DNA of 43,933 nt. Source: an uncultured Clostridia bacterium (GTDB lineage Bacteria; Bacillota; Clostridia; Christensenellales; Borkfalkiaceae). Below are positions 15,681-24,168 of the stretch, one piece after another. Position 1 is the first letter of the stretch; each line of letters begins with the position of its first letter. Both the position numbers and the translations under genes were made by a program. The stretch spans positions 1-43,933 of the forward strand of contig CANRGR010000006.1 of assembly GCA_947630245.1 (NCBI GenBank), given 5' to 3'. The notes below the pieces were generated by a model. That model was given only the letters and a program-made list of their open reading frames with translations. It had not been told where the DNA came from and did not search any database.

Positions 15681-15878
15681 ATGCCCGTTCTCGAATACAG
15701 ATGCCCGCAGTGCGGGAAACGCTTTCAGGAGCTCGTAAAATCGCATGAGGAAAAGGTTCTCTGTCCCAACTGCAAGCGGGAGGCGGAGAGGGTCTGGTCG
15801 GGGGAGATGTACTCATCGACGGGAAAACCGCCCCGCCGCTGTACGGGACACTGCGACTCGTGCGACGGCTGCAAGTAG
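15681..15878 (+). CDS. FmdB-family small zinc-ribbon protein
   Basis: 65-aa product starting at the ATG preceded by GGAGGT. The N-terminal zinc ribbon has paired CxxC motifs (YRCPQCGKRF and LCPNCKRE), the layout of the FmdB/CxxC putative regulatory family. The tail ends in a second cysteine cluster (CTGHCDSCDGC). The family is often called a putative transcription regulator, but its real function is not established. It is transcribed on its own and followed directly by the pheST T-box promoter. Confidence 0.85.
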   Translation: MPVLEYRCPQCGKRFQELVKSHEEKVLCPNCKREAERVWSGEMYSSTGKPPRRCTGHCDSCDGCK

Positions 15879-15927
15879 TCCTTGCGGCACGCCGCGGCGT
15901 TTTCTTTCGCACGGCGCGAAAAAACGT

Positions 15928-15956
15928 TTGACAATCGGGAAAAAAGCGTCTATAAT
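15928..15956 (+). promoter_or_regulatory. consensus sigma-A promoter of pheST
   Basis: Perfect TTGACA and TATAAT with a 17-nt spacer. It drives the T-box leader. Confidence 0.92.
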
Positions 15957-15962
15957 AGCGGA

Positions 15963-16205
15963 AAAGGCGATGAACGGAAGAGACGCATACCAAGTTCCCT
16001 TTCAGAGAGAAGATCCGCGGCTGAAAGATCTTCACGGAACGGATGCGGTATTCCCCCGCGAGCCGCTTCTTCGACACGAACCTGAAAAGAAGCCGTCCCG
16101 CCCGCGTCAAGGGCGCAATGAGGCGCGCGGATTTCCGCGCGTAAAGACAGGTGGTACCGCGGAATTTTTCGCCCTGTCGGCCGCACGGCCGGCGGGGCTT
16201 TGTTT
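15963..16205 (+). promoter_or_regulatory. T-box riboswitch for phenylalanyl-tRNA, leader of pheST
   Basis: The T-box core GGTGGTACCGCG lies at 16150-16161, in the form of an antiterminator. Its TGGT (16152-16155) can pair with the ACCA end of tRNA-Phe. Stem I can be built upstream: GTTCC with GGAAC, an AGAGAG bulge, and GAAGATC with GATCTTC around the distal loop. A TTC triplet at 16051-16053, just after the upper helix, is a plausible Phe specifier. The competing terminator is a 13-bp stem (16171-16183 with 16186-16198) followed by TTTGTTT. Uncharged tRNA-Phe should favour read-through into pheS. Confidence 0.9.
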
Positions 16206-16220
16206 ATCAAGGGAGAGATC

Positions 16221-17240
16221 ATGGAACAGGACATCGAATTGTTACAGGAGGCGACTTCCGAGGCGGAGGCGGCGGAGGACAGCCGCGCGCTCTACGAAGT
16301 CAAGATGAAGTTTTTGGGAAGGACGGGGAAAGTCACCGCCCTGCTCAAAGGCATGCGCGACATCGCTGCGGAGGCGCGTCCCGCCTTCGGCAAGAAGGTG
16401 AACGCCCTGCGCGAGGCGCTCGAAGAGAAGTTCGCGCAGCTCGAAGAAAAACTCAAAGCGCAGGAGCTCGGGAAAAAGATCGCGGGCGAGAACGTGGACG
16501 TCACCATGCCCGGAAGATTCCGCCCGACCGGCGCGCTTCATCCCGTGACGAGGGTGAAAAACCGCCTCGTCGATCTCTTTGCGGGCATGGGATTCGAAGT
16601 GTTCGAAGGACCCGAGATCGAGAGCGAATACTATAACTTCACCGCGCTCAACACCCCCGCCGATCATCCCGCGCGGGACATGCAGGATACCTTCTATCTC
16701 ACCGACGAATTCCTGCTGCGCACGCAGACGAGCGCGGGGCAGATCCGCTCGATGGAGAAGAAGAAACCGCCCATCAAGATTCTCTCGCCCGGCAGAGTGT
16801 TCCGCTCGGACGACGACGCGACCCACTCCCCCATGTTCCATCAGATGGAGGGGCTCGTCGTGGACAAGGGGATCACGCTGTGCGATCTTCAAGGCATGCT
16901 CGACGAATTTGCCCGCACAATGTTCTCGGAGACGAGCAAGACTCGTCTGCGCCCGAGTTATTTCCCCTTCACGGAACCTTCCGTCGAGGTGGACGTGAGC
17001 TGCGCCGCCTGCGGCGGAAAGGGCTGTCCCCTCTGCAAGGGCACGGGCTGGATCGAAGTGCTCGGCGCGGGCATTGTCAACCGCCGCGTACTCGAAAATT
17101 GCGGCGTCGATCCCGACGTGTATTCCGGCTTCGCCTTCGGCATGGGGATCGAGCGCATCGCCATGCTCAAATACGGGATCAACAACATCAAACTGCTGAC
17201 CGAAAACGACACGCGGTTTCTTTCTCAATTCCGGAAGTAA
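16221..17240 (+). CDS. pheS: phenylalanyl-tRNA synthetase alpha subunit
   Basis: Catalytic subunit of the alpha2-beta2 class IIc synthetase that charges tRNA-Phe; cytoplasmic. 339 aa, standard bacterial length. An N-terminal coiled coil (about 1-90) precedes the class II core with motif 2 ([18 protein letters not shown]) and motif 3 ([15 protein letters not shown]). The C-rich insertion [14 protein letters not shown] is typical of bacterial PheS. The ATG at 16221 is chosen because AAGGGAGAG lies just upstream; a TTG at 16200 is inside the T-box terminator region. It is followed by pheT after 16 nt. Confidence 0.97.
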   Translation: MEQDIELLQEATSEAEAAEDSRALYEVKMKFLGRTGKVTALLKGMRDIAAEARPAFGKKVNALREALEEKFAQLEEKLKAQELGKKIAGENVDVTMPGRFRPTGALHPVTRVKNRLVDLFAGMGFEVFEGPEIESEYYNFTALNTPADHPARDMQDTFYLTDEFLLRTQTSAGQIRSMEKKKPPIKILSPGRVFRSDDDATHSPMFHQMEGLVVDKGITLCDLQGMLDEFARTMFSETSKTRLRPSYFPFTEPSVEVDVSCAACGGKGCPLCKGTGWIEVLGAGIVNRRVLENCGVDPDVYSGFAFGMGIERIAMLKYGINNIKLLTENDTRFLSQFRK

Positions 17241-17256
17241 TGGGGGGACAAAAATC

Positions 17257-19665
17257 ATGTTATTGCCTTACAGTTGGTTAAAAGAATATGTCGACGTGGA
17301 TCTGCCTGCGGAAACATTGCAGGAAAAACTCTTCTCGTGCGGATTCGAAGTGGAGGCACTCACGTTCCTCGGCAAGGACGTCGAGGGCGTCTATACGGGA
17401 AAAATTGCAAAATGCGAAAAACACCCCGACGCGGACAGGCTCACCGTCTGCGAAGTGGATTGCGGAGAAAAGGGCGTAAAACAGATCGTCACCGCCGCGA
17501 CGAACGTGTTCGAGGGGGCGATCGTGCCCGTCGCGCTCGACGGCGCAACCGTAAAACACGAGAACGGGGTGCAAAAAATCAAGACGGGCAAACTCCGCGG
17601 GGTCGTCTCCGAGGGCATGTTCTGCTCGGGCGAAGAACTCGGGATCAACGACGATTTCTATGAGGGCGCCGAGGTCAACGGCATTCTCATTCTCGACGGC
17701 GATACCCCCCTCGGCGCGGACATCCGCCCGATCGTCGGAATCGACGATGTGATCTTCGACATCGCGGTGACGGCAAACCGTCCCGACTGCCAGAGCATTC
17801 TCGGGCTCGCGCGCGAAGTTGCGGCGGTTCTGCACCTTCCTCTCAACGCGCCCGCGCCCGTCTCCCGGGAGCATTGGGCGGCAACGGACGTCTCCATTCC
17901 CGTCGAAGTGAAGGAGCCGAAACTCTGCCCGCGCTACATCGGGCACTACGTCAAAGACGTGAAGATCGGCAAGAGCCCCCGCAAGATGCGCCGCCGTCTC
18001 GCGCTCATGGGACTGCGCTCCGTGAACAACATCGTCGACATCACAAACTATGTCCTGCTCGAACTCGGACAGCCCATGCACGCCTTCGACCGCGCCTATT
18101 TGCAGGGCGACAAGATCGTCGTGCGGCGCGCCGCGGAGGGCGAAAAAATCGTCACGCTCGACGAAAAGGAGTTCACGCTCCGTCCCGACAACCTGCTCAT
18201 CTGCGACGGCAAGCGTCCCGTTGCCCTCGCGGGCGTGATGGGCGGGCAGAACAGCGAGATCAAAGAGGATACGTCGGAAGTGTTCTTCGAGGCGGCGAGC
18301 TTTGCGCGCGACAGCGTGAGAAAGACGTCCCGCGCTCTGGGACAGCGGAGCGATTCCTCCGCCCGCTTCGAAAAGGGCGTGGATCCGCTCTACACCCCCC
18401 GCGCGGGCATGGACCGCGCGCTCGCCCTCGTGGAGGAGCTCGGCTGCGGCGTTCCCACCCGCTATGAGGCGGACGTCTGCCATGCGCAGACGGAGACGAA
18501 AATCATCGACACGTCCTACGAAAAGATCGACGGCGTGCTCGGAATCCATGTTCCCAAAGAGGAAGTCAACGGCATTTTGGAGCGGCTCGAATTCCACATC
18601 GCGGACAGGGGAGAGACCTTCTCCGCGGAAGTTCCCCCCTACCGTCAGGACGTGGACGGCTTCCCCGACCTTGCCGAGGAAGTCATCCGCATGTACGGCT
18701 ATGAACATCTCGTTCCGACCTTCCTCGAAAACGCTACGGTTACGCACGGCGGGTTCACGAAAGCCCAGCGGCAGGAGCTCAAATTCAAGGAAATTCTCGA
18801 AGGCGAGGGCTTCTGCGAGGCGTGCAATTACTCCTTCTATTCCCCCAAAGACTTCGATTTCTTCCGCCTGCCCCAGGACGCACCCGAGCGCAAGGCGATC
18901 CGCGTGCTCAACCCCATCGGCGAAGATCTCTCCGTCATGCGCACCTTCCTTGCGCCGAGCATGCTTTCGAACATCGTGCGGAATGTGCGCCGCGGCAACC
19001 AGGACGGGCGGCTCTTCGAGCTCGCAAATGTGTACCTGCCCGAGGAATTGCCGCTGAAAACGCTCCCGCGGGAGCGCAAGACCGCCGTGTTCGGGCTCTG
19101 GGGCGAGGGGGACTTCTTCGATCTCAAAGGCGCGTTCGAGGCGATCGGACGGGCGTTCGGGCTCTCGTTCCGATTCGTCAAGGGCGAAAAGCCGTACCTT
19201 CATCCCGGCGTGACGGCGGACGTTTTGCTCGGCGAGAAGAAGGTGGGCTATCTCGGGAAACTGCATCCCGAGCTCGCCGACGGGCTCGCGCTCGAACGGG
19301 ATGCGTATCTCGGCGAACTCGATTACGCCGCAATCTCCGAGAAATTCGCCGCGGAGATCGCCTATCGCAATCTTCCCAAGTTTGAAACCGTACAGCGCGA
19401 TCTTGCCGTCGTCGTCGGGGAGAGCACGACCTGCGCGGAGATCGAAACGGAAATTCTTCGGGCATGCAAGGCGGTGAAAAGAGCGGAACTGTTCGACGTC
19501 TACCGCGGCAAACAGCTCGGCGCGGACAAGAAGAGCATGGCGTTCCGCCTCACCTTCGAACCGGACGAGAGGGCGGAGGGACCGCTTTCGCCCGAGACGG
19601 TGGAGAAATTCTTCAAGAAGATCGTGGAACATCTCGCCCGCACCCTCGGCGCGGAACTGCGGTAA
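17257..19665 (+). CDS. pheT: phenylalanyl-tRNA synthetase beta subunit
   Basis: 802-aa beta subunit, full length. Domains in order: EMAP-type tRNA-binding OB fold (about 40-150, with HPDADRLTVCEVDCG), the B3/B4 editing domain (about 210-385), B5 (about 400-470), the catalytic-like core, and a C-terminal FDX-ACB anticodon-binding domain (about 705-800, with LPKFETVQRDLAVVV). It is needed for tRNA binding and hydrolysis of mischarged Tyr-tRNA-Phe. It is the second gene of the T-box-controlled operon, and the start has a GGGGGG stretch upstream. Confidence 0.97.
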   Translation: MLLPYSWLKEYVDVDLPAETLQEKLFSCGFEVEALTFLGKDVEGVYTGKIAKCEKHPDADRLTVCEVDCGEKGVKQIVTAATNVFEGAIVPVALDGATVKHENGVQKIKTGKLRGVVSEGMFCSGEELGINDDFYEGAEVNGILILDGDTPLGADIRPIVGIDDVIFDIAVTANRPDCQSILGLAREVAAVLHLPLNAPAPVSREHWAATDVSIPVEVKEPKLCPRYIGHYVKDVKIGKSPRKMRRRLALMGLRSVNNIVDITNYVLLELGQPMHAFDRAYLQGDKIVVRRAAEGEKIVTLDEKEFTLRPDNLLICDGKRPVALAGVMGGQNSEIKEDTSEVFFEAASFARDSVRKTSRALGQRSDSSARFEKGVDPLYTPRAGMDRALALVEELGCGVPTRYEADVCHAQTETKIIDTSYEKIDGVLGIHVPKEEVNGILERLEFHIADRGETFSAEVPPYRQDVDGFPDLAEEVIRMYGYEHLVPTFLENATVTHGGFTKAQRQELKFKEILEGEGFCEACNYSFYSPKDFDFFRLPQDAPERKAIRVLNPIGEDLSVMRTFLAPSMLSNIVRNVRRGNQDGRLFELANVYLPEELPLKTLPRERKTAVFGLWGEGDFFDLKGAFEAIGRAFGLSFRFVKGEKPYLHPGVTADVLLGEKKVGYLGKLHPELADGLALERDAYLGELDYAAISEKFAAEIAYRNLPKFETVQRDLAVVVGESTTCAEIETEILRACKAVKRAELFDVYRGKQLGADKKSMAFRLTFEPDERAEGPLSPETVEKFFKKIVEHLARTLGAELR

Positions 19666-19713
19666 GATTTCCGCTTCGCGCCGTTCGCCGCGCTCCGATG
19701 ACAAAGGATAAAG

Positions 19714-19756
19714 CAATCCGCCCGCGCAACTCTTTGCGCGGGCGGATTGAATTTTT
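19714..19756. terminator. bidirectional terminator between pheT and the prmA operon
   Basis: A perfect 16-bp stem (19714-19729 with 19734-19749) and CTCT loop are followed on the plus strand by AATTTTT. It separates convergent transcription units. Confidence 0.9.
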
Positions 19757-19757
19757 C

Positions 19758-20804
19758 TCAAACTGCGGGAGCGTATTTCTTTTTCTTTTTGAGCTGCGTT
19801 TCGAGTTCCCCCATCGCCTCTTCGAGTTCGACGGGCGTCTCGCTCACGTCCACGCCGTCCAGAATATCCTGCAAACGGTATTCCTTGTTGAGATATTTGA
19901 TCGTCTGATATCCGATCACCGTGGTGAGCGTGCCGTTGACGAGCCCCTGCACCGAGGAATCCACGATCGCCGCGATCGCCGTCCCGAGCAGCGGAATGGA
20001 TCCGACTACGCTCCCCATCGTCTTGACGACGCTGTTGCCCACGTTCATGTTCCCCAGCCCGTAGGCGGTGAGGGAATTGCGGATGACGTGTCCCAAAATT
20101 CTCACGAGCTTGGCGTCCGACGGGCGGAACCCGTACAGAAAGATCAGATCCTTGATGAGCTGAATGTTGACGACGACCACGAGCGCGGCGTCCACCTTCG
20201 CCGCCTGCGATACGGCGGAATACGTCGCCGATTTGAGCGAACTGCGGAAGATGAGATCCTTCGCGGACTTCTTCACGGATCCCTCGTACAGCTCCGTGAG
20301 GCACCCCCGCACGCCGTTTTCGTCGCCCGTCTTGCATGCGATCGCAAGTTTCCCCACGACGGCGGAATCGTACCAGCCCACGCCTTCGACCTTCGCGCAG
20401 AGATCGATGATCTTATCGGCGATCTCATGGCGGAGTTTCTTGTTGTGCTTCTGCGCCGCCCGCGCCGTGTACCCGTTTACGTTCGTGATGAAGTAATCGG
20501 ATTTCATAATCTTGACGAGCGGAACGATGAACACGAGCACATAGAGCACCGCGCAGACCCCGCCCACGGCGTAACCCGCGTATTCGTTGATGCGGTACAC
20601 GTCCAGCGAGACGAAGAAGAGCATCGCAAACAGAAATACCCCGATGAGCGCGGCAAACAGGCGGAGGGCGAACTTCGCGCCCTTCACGTTCTGCCGTTTG
20701 ACGTACTTCTGCTCGTATTCATAGATCGAGAGTTTCCCGCCCGCCGCGGCGTCCGTCTTTTTCGTGACGTCGAGCGGATCGGTTTCCTTTTGTTTCTTTC
20801 CCAT
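19758..20804 (-). CDS. DUF697/YcjF-like membrane protein
   Basis: 348 aa starting at the ATG preceded by GGGAGGGGG. Two adjacent membrane helices lie near 45-95, then a soluble helical part (about 110-200) and a hydrophobic DUF697-like region (about 200-310). That region has the typical AAKVDAALVVVVNIQLIKDLIFLYG and Gly-rich GSIPLLGTAIAAIVD stretches. DUF697 is usually fused to, or encoded beside, an Era-like GTPase; no GTPase domain is present here. It is the last gene of the prmA-rsmE-mtaB-hit operon, 26 nt after hit. Function unknown. Confidence 0.75.
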   Translation of the reverse strand: MGKKQKETDPLDVTKKTDAAAGGKLSIYEYEQKYVKRQNVKGAKFALRLFAALIGVFLFAMLFFVSLDVYRINEYAGYAVGGVCAVLYVLVFIVPLVKIMKSDYFITNVNGYTARAAQKHNKKLRHEIADKIIDLCAKVEGVGWYDSAVVGKLAIACKTGDENGVRGCLTELYEGSVKKSAKDLIFRSSLKSATYSAVSQAAKVDAALVVVVNIQLIKDLIFLYGFRPSDAKLVRILGHVIRNSLTAYGLGNMNVGNSVVKTMGSVVGSIPLLGTAIAAIVDSSVQGLVNGTLTTVIGYQTIKYLNKEYRLQDILDGVDVSETPVELEEAMGELETQLKKKKKYAPAV

Positions 20805-20830
20805 AATCCCCCTCCCGAGGTTTTTTCGGC

Positions 20831-21169
20831 TCAGTTCCCCCACGGGAGCGGCTGACCGCCGAGAATGTGAATGTGCAGATGGCGGACGGTCTGTCCCGCG
20901 TTCTCTCCCTGGTTGACGACGAGACGGTATCCGTCGCCCAGCCCGAGTTCGTCTTTGAGCGCGCCGATTTTGAGAAGCGTCCGCCCGAGCAGAGCGGCGC
21001 GTCCCTCTCCCGCCTCCGAAAGATAGGCGAAGTGCTCCTTCGGCACGCACAAAAGATGGATCTTCGCAATGGGCGCGATGTCCTTGAAGATGAGGATTTC
21101 ATCGTCCTCATACACCTTTGCGGAGGGAATCTCCCCCGCGATGATTTTGCAAAAAATACAGTCCTTCAT
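20831..21169 (-). CDS. HIT (HINT) family nucleotide-binding hydrolase
   Basis: 112-aa histidine-triad protein with the catalytic HxHxH at H97-H99-H101 (HLHIHILGG) and the N-terminal CIFCKIIAGEIPS typical of HINT proteins. Members hydrolyse adenosine phosphoramidates and related compounds; the cell role in bacteria is poorly defined. Its ATG overlaps the mtaB stop (ATGA). The prmA-rsmE-mtaB-hit order is well conserved in Firmicutes. Confidence 0.93.
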   Translation of the reverse strand: MKDCIFCKIIAGEIPSAKVYEDDEILIFKDIAPIAKIHLLCVPKEHFAYLSEAGEGRAALLGRTLLKIGALKDELGLGDGYRLVVNQGENAGQTVRHLHIHILGGQPLPWGN

Positions 21170-22392
21170 TCCGTTTCCTCCACGATTTCGGCAAATGCGC
21201 CGTCTTTTTCCGGTCGAATCAATTTTACCCGCGCAAGCATGCCCTCCCGCGCGCCCGCGGCGTACACGCGGAGATAGTTTTCGGTGTAGCCGCCGTCCGC
21301 CTCGAACAGCGCGACCGCTTCCCGTCCCAAAAAGGCATTCAGGTAGTTGCGTTCCGCCTCCCGCGCCGCCGCGATGAGCCGCCCCATCCGCTCCTTTTTG
21401 ACGCAGGGGGGAAGATCGCGCCGCTTTGCCGCCGCCGTCCCCGGGCGCGCCGAATAGGGGAAGCAGTGCACCCGCGAGAATCCCGCCTCCTTCACGATCG
21501 AGAGGGATTGCAGAAAGTCCTCCTCCGTCTCCGTCGGAAATCCGACGATGATGTCCGTCGTGATCGCGGCGGACGGGAAATATTCATAGATCTTGCCGCA
21601 GCAGGCGAGAAATTCTTCGCGCGTGTAGCGGCGGTTCATCGCTTTCAGTACGTCTGTGGATCCGCTCTGCAACGAGAGATGGAAATGCGGCACGACATTC
21701 CCCGCCTCCTTCATCCGCTCCAAGAACGGTTCGGTGACGATCCCCTCTTCCAGCGAGCCGAGACGGACGCGGGCGGGCAGGCGGCTCAGTTTCAGGAGCA
21801 GTCCGCCGAGATCGAGATCGCCGTCGCGGTACGAGCTCACGTCCACGCCCGTGAGAACGATCTCCTTCGCGCCGCACGTCTCCGCCTCCCTCAGAATGCT
21901 CTCCGCGCTCCGCGAACGGGACCGTCCGCGCAGGTAGGGAATCACACAATAGGAACAGAAGCGGTTACAGCCGTCCTGAATGCGCAAAAACGCGCGGGTT
22001 CTCGTCCGCTTGGGTGCGGGAAGCTCGGAAAATTCACGCTCCTCGGCGCGGAAGAGCCCCTTCTCTTCGAGCAGATCGAGCGCCATACCCTTGTTCTGCG
22101 CGCCGAGCACGAGGGTCACCCCGTCCTTGCCGAGAAAATGCTCGCCGTCCCGCTCCGCGGCGCAGCCGAGCACGACGACGGGCGCGGACGGGTTGAATTT
22201 GCGCACCCGCGCGACCGCCTGCCGCGACTTCCGCTCCGCCTCCGCCGTCACCGCGCAGGTGTTGATCAGGTACAGATCCGCCCGCCCGAGCTCGTCCGTC
22301 GTCTCATGTCCCCGCTCTTCGAGCCCGCGCATGAGGGATGCGCTCTCGACTTCGTTCATTTTGCACCCGAGGGTGAGCACACAGACCTTCAT
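21166..22392 (-). CDS. mtaB: tRNA threonylcarbamoyladenosine methylthiotransferase
   Basis: 408-aa radical-SAM methylthiotransferase predicted to convert t6A37 to ms2t6A37 in tRNA. The N-terminal MTTase domain has the auxiliary-cluster cysteines (TLGCKMN, NTCAV, VLGCA). The radical-SAM CxxxCxxC is CNRFCSYC, within the QDGCNRFCSYCVIPYLRGRSRSR block that is typical of MtaB. A TRAM-like end closes the protein. Start at 22392 overlaps the rsmE stop (ATGA). It resembles MtaB more than MiaB or RimO by its NEVES start and its operon partners. Confidence 0.93.
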   Translation of the reverse strand: MKVCVLTLGCKMNEVESASLMRGLEERGHETTDELGRADLYLINTCAVTAEAERKSRQAVARVRKFNPSAPVVVLGCAAERDGEHFLGKDGVTLVLGAQNKGMALDLLEEKGLFRAEEREFSELPAPKRTRTRAFLRIQDGCNRFCSYCVIPYLRGRSRSRSAESILREAETCGAKEIVLTGVDVSSYRDGDLDLGGLLLKLSRLPARVRLGSLEEGIVTEPFLERMKEAGNVVPHFHLSLQSGSTDVLKAMNRRYTREEFLACCGKIYEYFPSAAITTDIIVGFPTETEEDFLQSLSIVKEAGFSRVHCFPYSARPGTAAAKRRDLPPCVKKERMGRLIAAAREAERNYLNAFLGREAVALFEADGGYTENYLRVYAAGAREGMLARVKLIRPEKDGAFAEIVEETE

Positions 22393-23102
22393 CTCAGTTC
22401 TCCGAGCCCGTACATGACGACGGACAACAGCGCGATCGCCGCCGTCTCCGCCCGCAGAATGCGTTTTCCGAGAAAGACGCCGTCGAAGCCGAGCGCCTCC
22501 GCCCGCGCAAACTCCTCCTCCGAAAATCCCCCTTCGCTGCCCACGACCAGCGCGCACGAGCCGTTCAAAGGCGCAAGCTCCCGCTTGTTCTTCTTCAAAA
22601 ATTCACAGGCAAACAGTTTATTTTGATACCCGTTTGCACTTTCAAGCGCAGCTTCAAGGTCGGAAAAGTATTCGACGGGCGGCGCGAGGGAGCGCATGCA
22701 CTGCTTTGCCGCCTCGCGCGAGACGCGGCGGAGCCGTTCGAGTTTGTTGTCGTTCATGTATGCGGCGCAGTACTTCGACGAGAACACGCCGATTCTGCCG
22801 ACGCCGAGTTCCGTCGCCTTTTGCACGACGAGTTCGGTCTTGTCGCCTTTGAGCGCGCCGACGAGGAGCAAAACGTCCGCATTCGGCTCGCGGCTCTCCC
22901 CCGTTTTGCCGAGGACGTGAACAATGAGCCTGTCCTGCTCCACGCGGGAGACGACGGCGCCGTATTCCGCGCCGCTTCCGTCGAGCAGGACGATCTCGCT
23001 CCCCTCGGTGAGGCGGAGCACCTTCTTTGCGTGGCGGAATTCGTCGCCCGCGAGCACGGTCTCCTCCTCGATTTTGTCGATGAAAAAGCGGTTGCGCGCC
23101 AT
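22389..23102 (-). CDS. rsmE: 16S rRNA m3U1498 methyltransferase
   Basis: 237-aa SPOUT-class methyltransferase acting on U1498 of 16S rRNA. The start at 23102 (MARNRFFI) has AAGGGGAC just upstream; an earlier in-frame start would overlap prmA. Seen: N-terminal PUA-like domain (FRHAKKVLRLTEGSEI), then the knotted SPOUT core with VGSEGGFSEEEF and LGKRILRAETAA at the AdoMet knot. It follows prmA by 14 nt and overlaps mtaB by 4 nt. Confidence 0.95.
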   Translation of the reverse strand: MARNRFFIDKIEEETVLAGDEFRHAKKVLRLTEGSEIVLLDGSGAEYGAVVSRVEQDRLIVHVLGKTGESREPNADVLLLVGALKGDKTELVVQKATELGVGRIGVFSSKYCAAYMNDNKLERLRRVSREAAKQCMRSLAPPVEYFSDLEAALESANGYQNKLFACEFLKKNKRELAPLNGSCALVVGSEGGFSEEEFARAEALGFDGVFLGKRILRAETAAIALLSVVMYGLGELR

Positions 23103-23116
23103 AAGTCCCCTTTCGC

Positions 23117-24055
23117 TCAGCGGCGGTAGACGAGCGCATACCACTCGCCCATATTTCTCTCGCGCAGAAGGCGCAGTCCCTGCGCGGCATACGTCTCTTT
23201 TACGAAGCCGAGCCGCTCCGCGATGATCCCGCTCAGAATGAGCGTGCCGCCCACGTTGAGGGCGTCCGGAATTGCGGGGGACAGGAGCGCGAGCACTTCC
23301 GCCGTGATATTTGCGAGAATGAGATCGGCTTTGAAGTCCGACCCGTCGAGCAGATTCGCCTCAAAGACGGCAACCTTCTCCGAGACGCCGCTTTTGAGCG
23401 CGTTGTGCGTTGCGCTCTTGACGGCAACGGGGTCGAGATCGGACAGGTAGCACCGCTTTGCGCCGAGCTTTGCCGCCGAGATCCCCAAAATGCCGCTTCC
23501 GCAGCCGACGTCGAGCACGACGTCCCCCTCCCCGACATACTCCTGCAAGAGTTCGAGGCACATGCGCGTCGTCTCGTGTTCGCCCGTGCCGAACGCCATG
23601 CTCGAATCGAGGGAGACGATCTCCTCATCCCCCTTTTTGGAATAGGAGATCCACTCGGGCACTACGACGATCCTGCCGATATGAATGGGGCGGAAATGTT
23701 TTTTCCAGATGTCGATCCAGTCGTCTCCGTCGATCTCGCGCTTCGTCTCCTCGAGGGTCCCGAAGTCGATCGCTCCCGCCGAGAGTTCCCGCCGGGCGCG
23801 GATCTCCCGCATGACGGCGGCAATCTTCCCCTCCGCTTCCCCGGGCAGGAAGAAGCACTTCACGAGGACGTCCCCGCGCGGCGCGGAGAGTTCGTCGTCC
23901 ATGTAGTCCCAAAAGACGGTGCTGTCCCGTTGGAGGGCGAGAACGTCGTTGAAATCGGAGACGGCGACGCCGAGATCGGTATATTCCCAGATGACGTCGG
24001 AGACGATCTCGCTCGCCTCCGACGTGGTATGGATTGTCAATTCGATATATTTCAT
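23117..24055 (-). CDS. prmA: ribosomal protein L11 methyltransferase
   Basis: 312-aa AdoMet enzyme that methylates ribosomal protein L11. The N-terminal substrate-recognition domain (MKYIELTIHTTSEASE start) is followed by the class I methyltransferase fold with LDVGCGSGILGIS, the family signature MAFGTGEHETTR, and LANITAEVL. The ATG at 24055 matches family N-termini, yet it lies only 6 nt below a consensus -10 box and has no Shine-Dalgarno sequence, so translation is probably leaderless. It heads the prmA-rsmE-mtaB-hit-DUF697 operon. Confidence 0.95.
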   Translation of the reverse strand: MKYIELTIHTTSEASEIVSDVIWEYTDLGVAVSDFNDVLALQRDSTVFWDYMDDELSAPRGDVLVKCFFLPGEAEGKIAAVMREIRARRELSAGAIDFGTLEETKREIDGDDWIDIWKKHFRPIHIGRIVVVPEWISYSKKGDEEIVSLDSSMAFGTGEHETTRMCLELLQEYVGEGDVVLDVGCGSGILGISAAKLGAKRCYLSDLDPVAVKSATHNALKSGVSEKVAVFEANLLDGSDFKADLILANITAEVLALLSPAIPDALNVGGTLILSGIIAERLGFVKETYAAQGLRLLRERNMGEWYALVYRR

Positions 24056-24061
24056 GCTTTC

Positions 24062-24090
24062 ATTATAAGATCGCAGGGACAAATTGTCAA
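24062..24090 (-). promoter_or_regulatory. consensus sigma-A promoter placing +1 at the prmA start codon
   Basis: Perfect TTGACA and TATAAT with a 17-nt spacer. Only GAAAGC separates TATAAT from the ATG. Confidence 0.88.
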
Positions 24091-24100
24091 GAGAAAATTC

Positions 24101-24129
24101 GCCCGCCCGCGGCAATGCCGCGGGCGGGC
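24101..24129 (-). terminator. terminator of the RNase G gene
   Basis: A 14-bp GC palindrome (24101-24114 with 24116-24129, innermost pairs opening into a short loop) is followed on the minus strand by AATTTTC. It lies between rng and the prmA promoter. Confidence 0.7.
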
Positions 24130-24168
24130 GGGACCGTCCTCCGGGAGTTCGCCCGAAGGGCGGCGCGT

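Noticed and set aside
17278-20337. A 1019-codon open frame on the minus strand across pheT and the DUF697 gene
   Set aside because: It is antisense to pheT, whose domains are unmistakable, and its low-complexity Arg/Glu/His-rich translation is typical of a GC-rich shadow frame.
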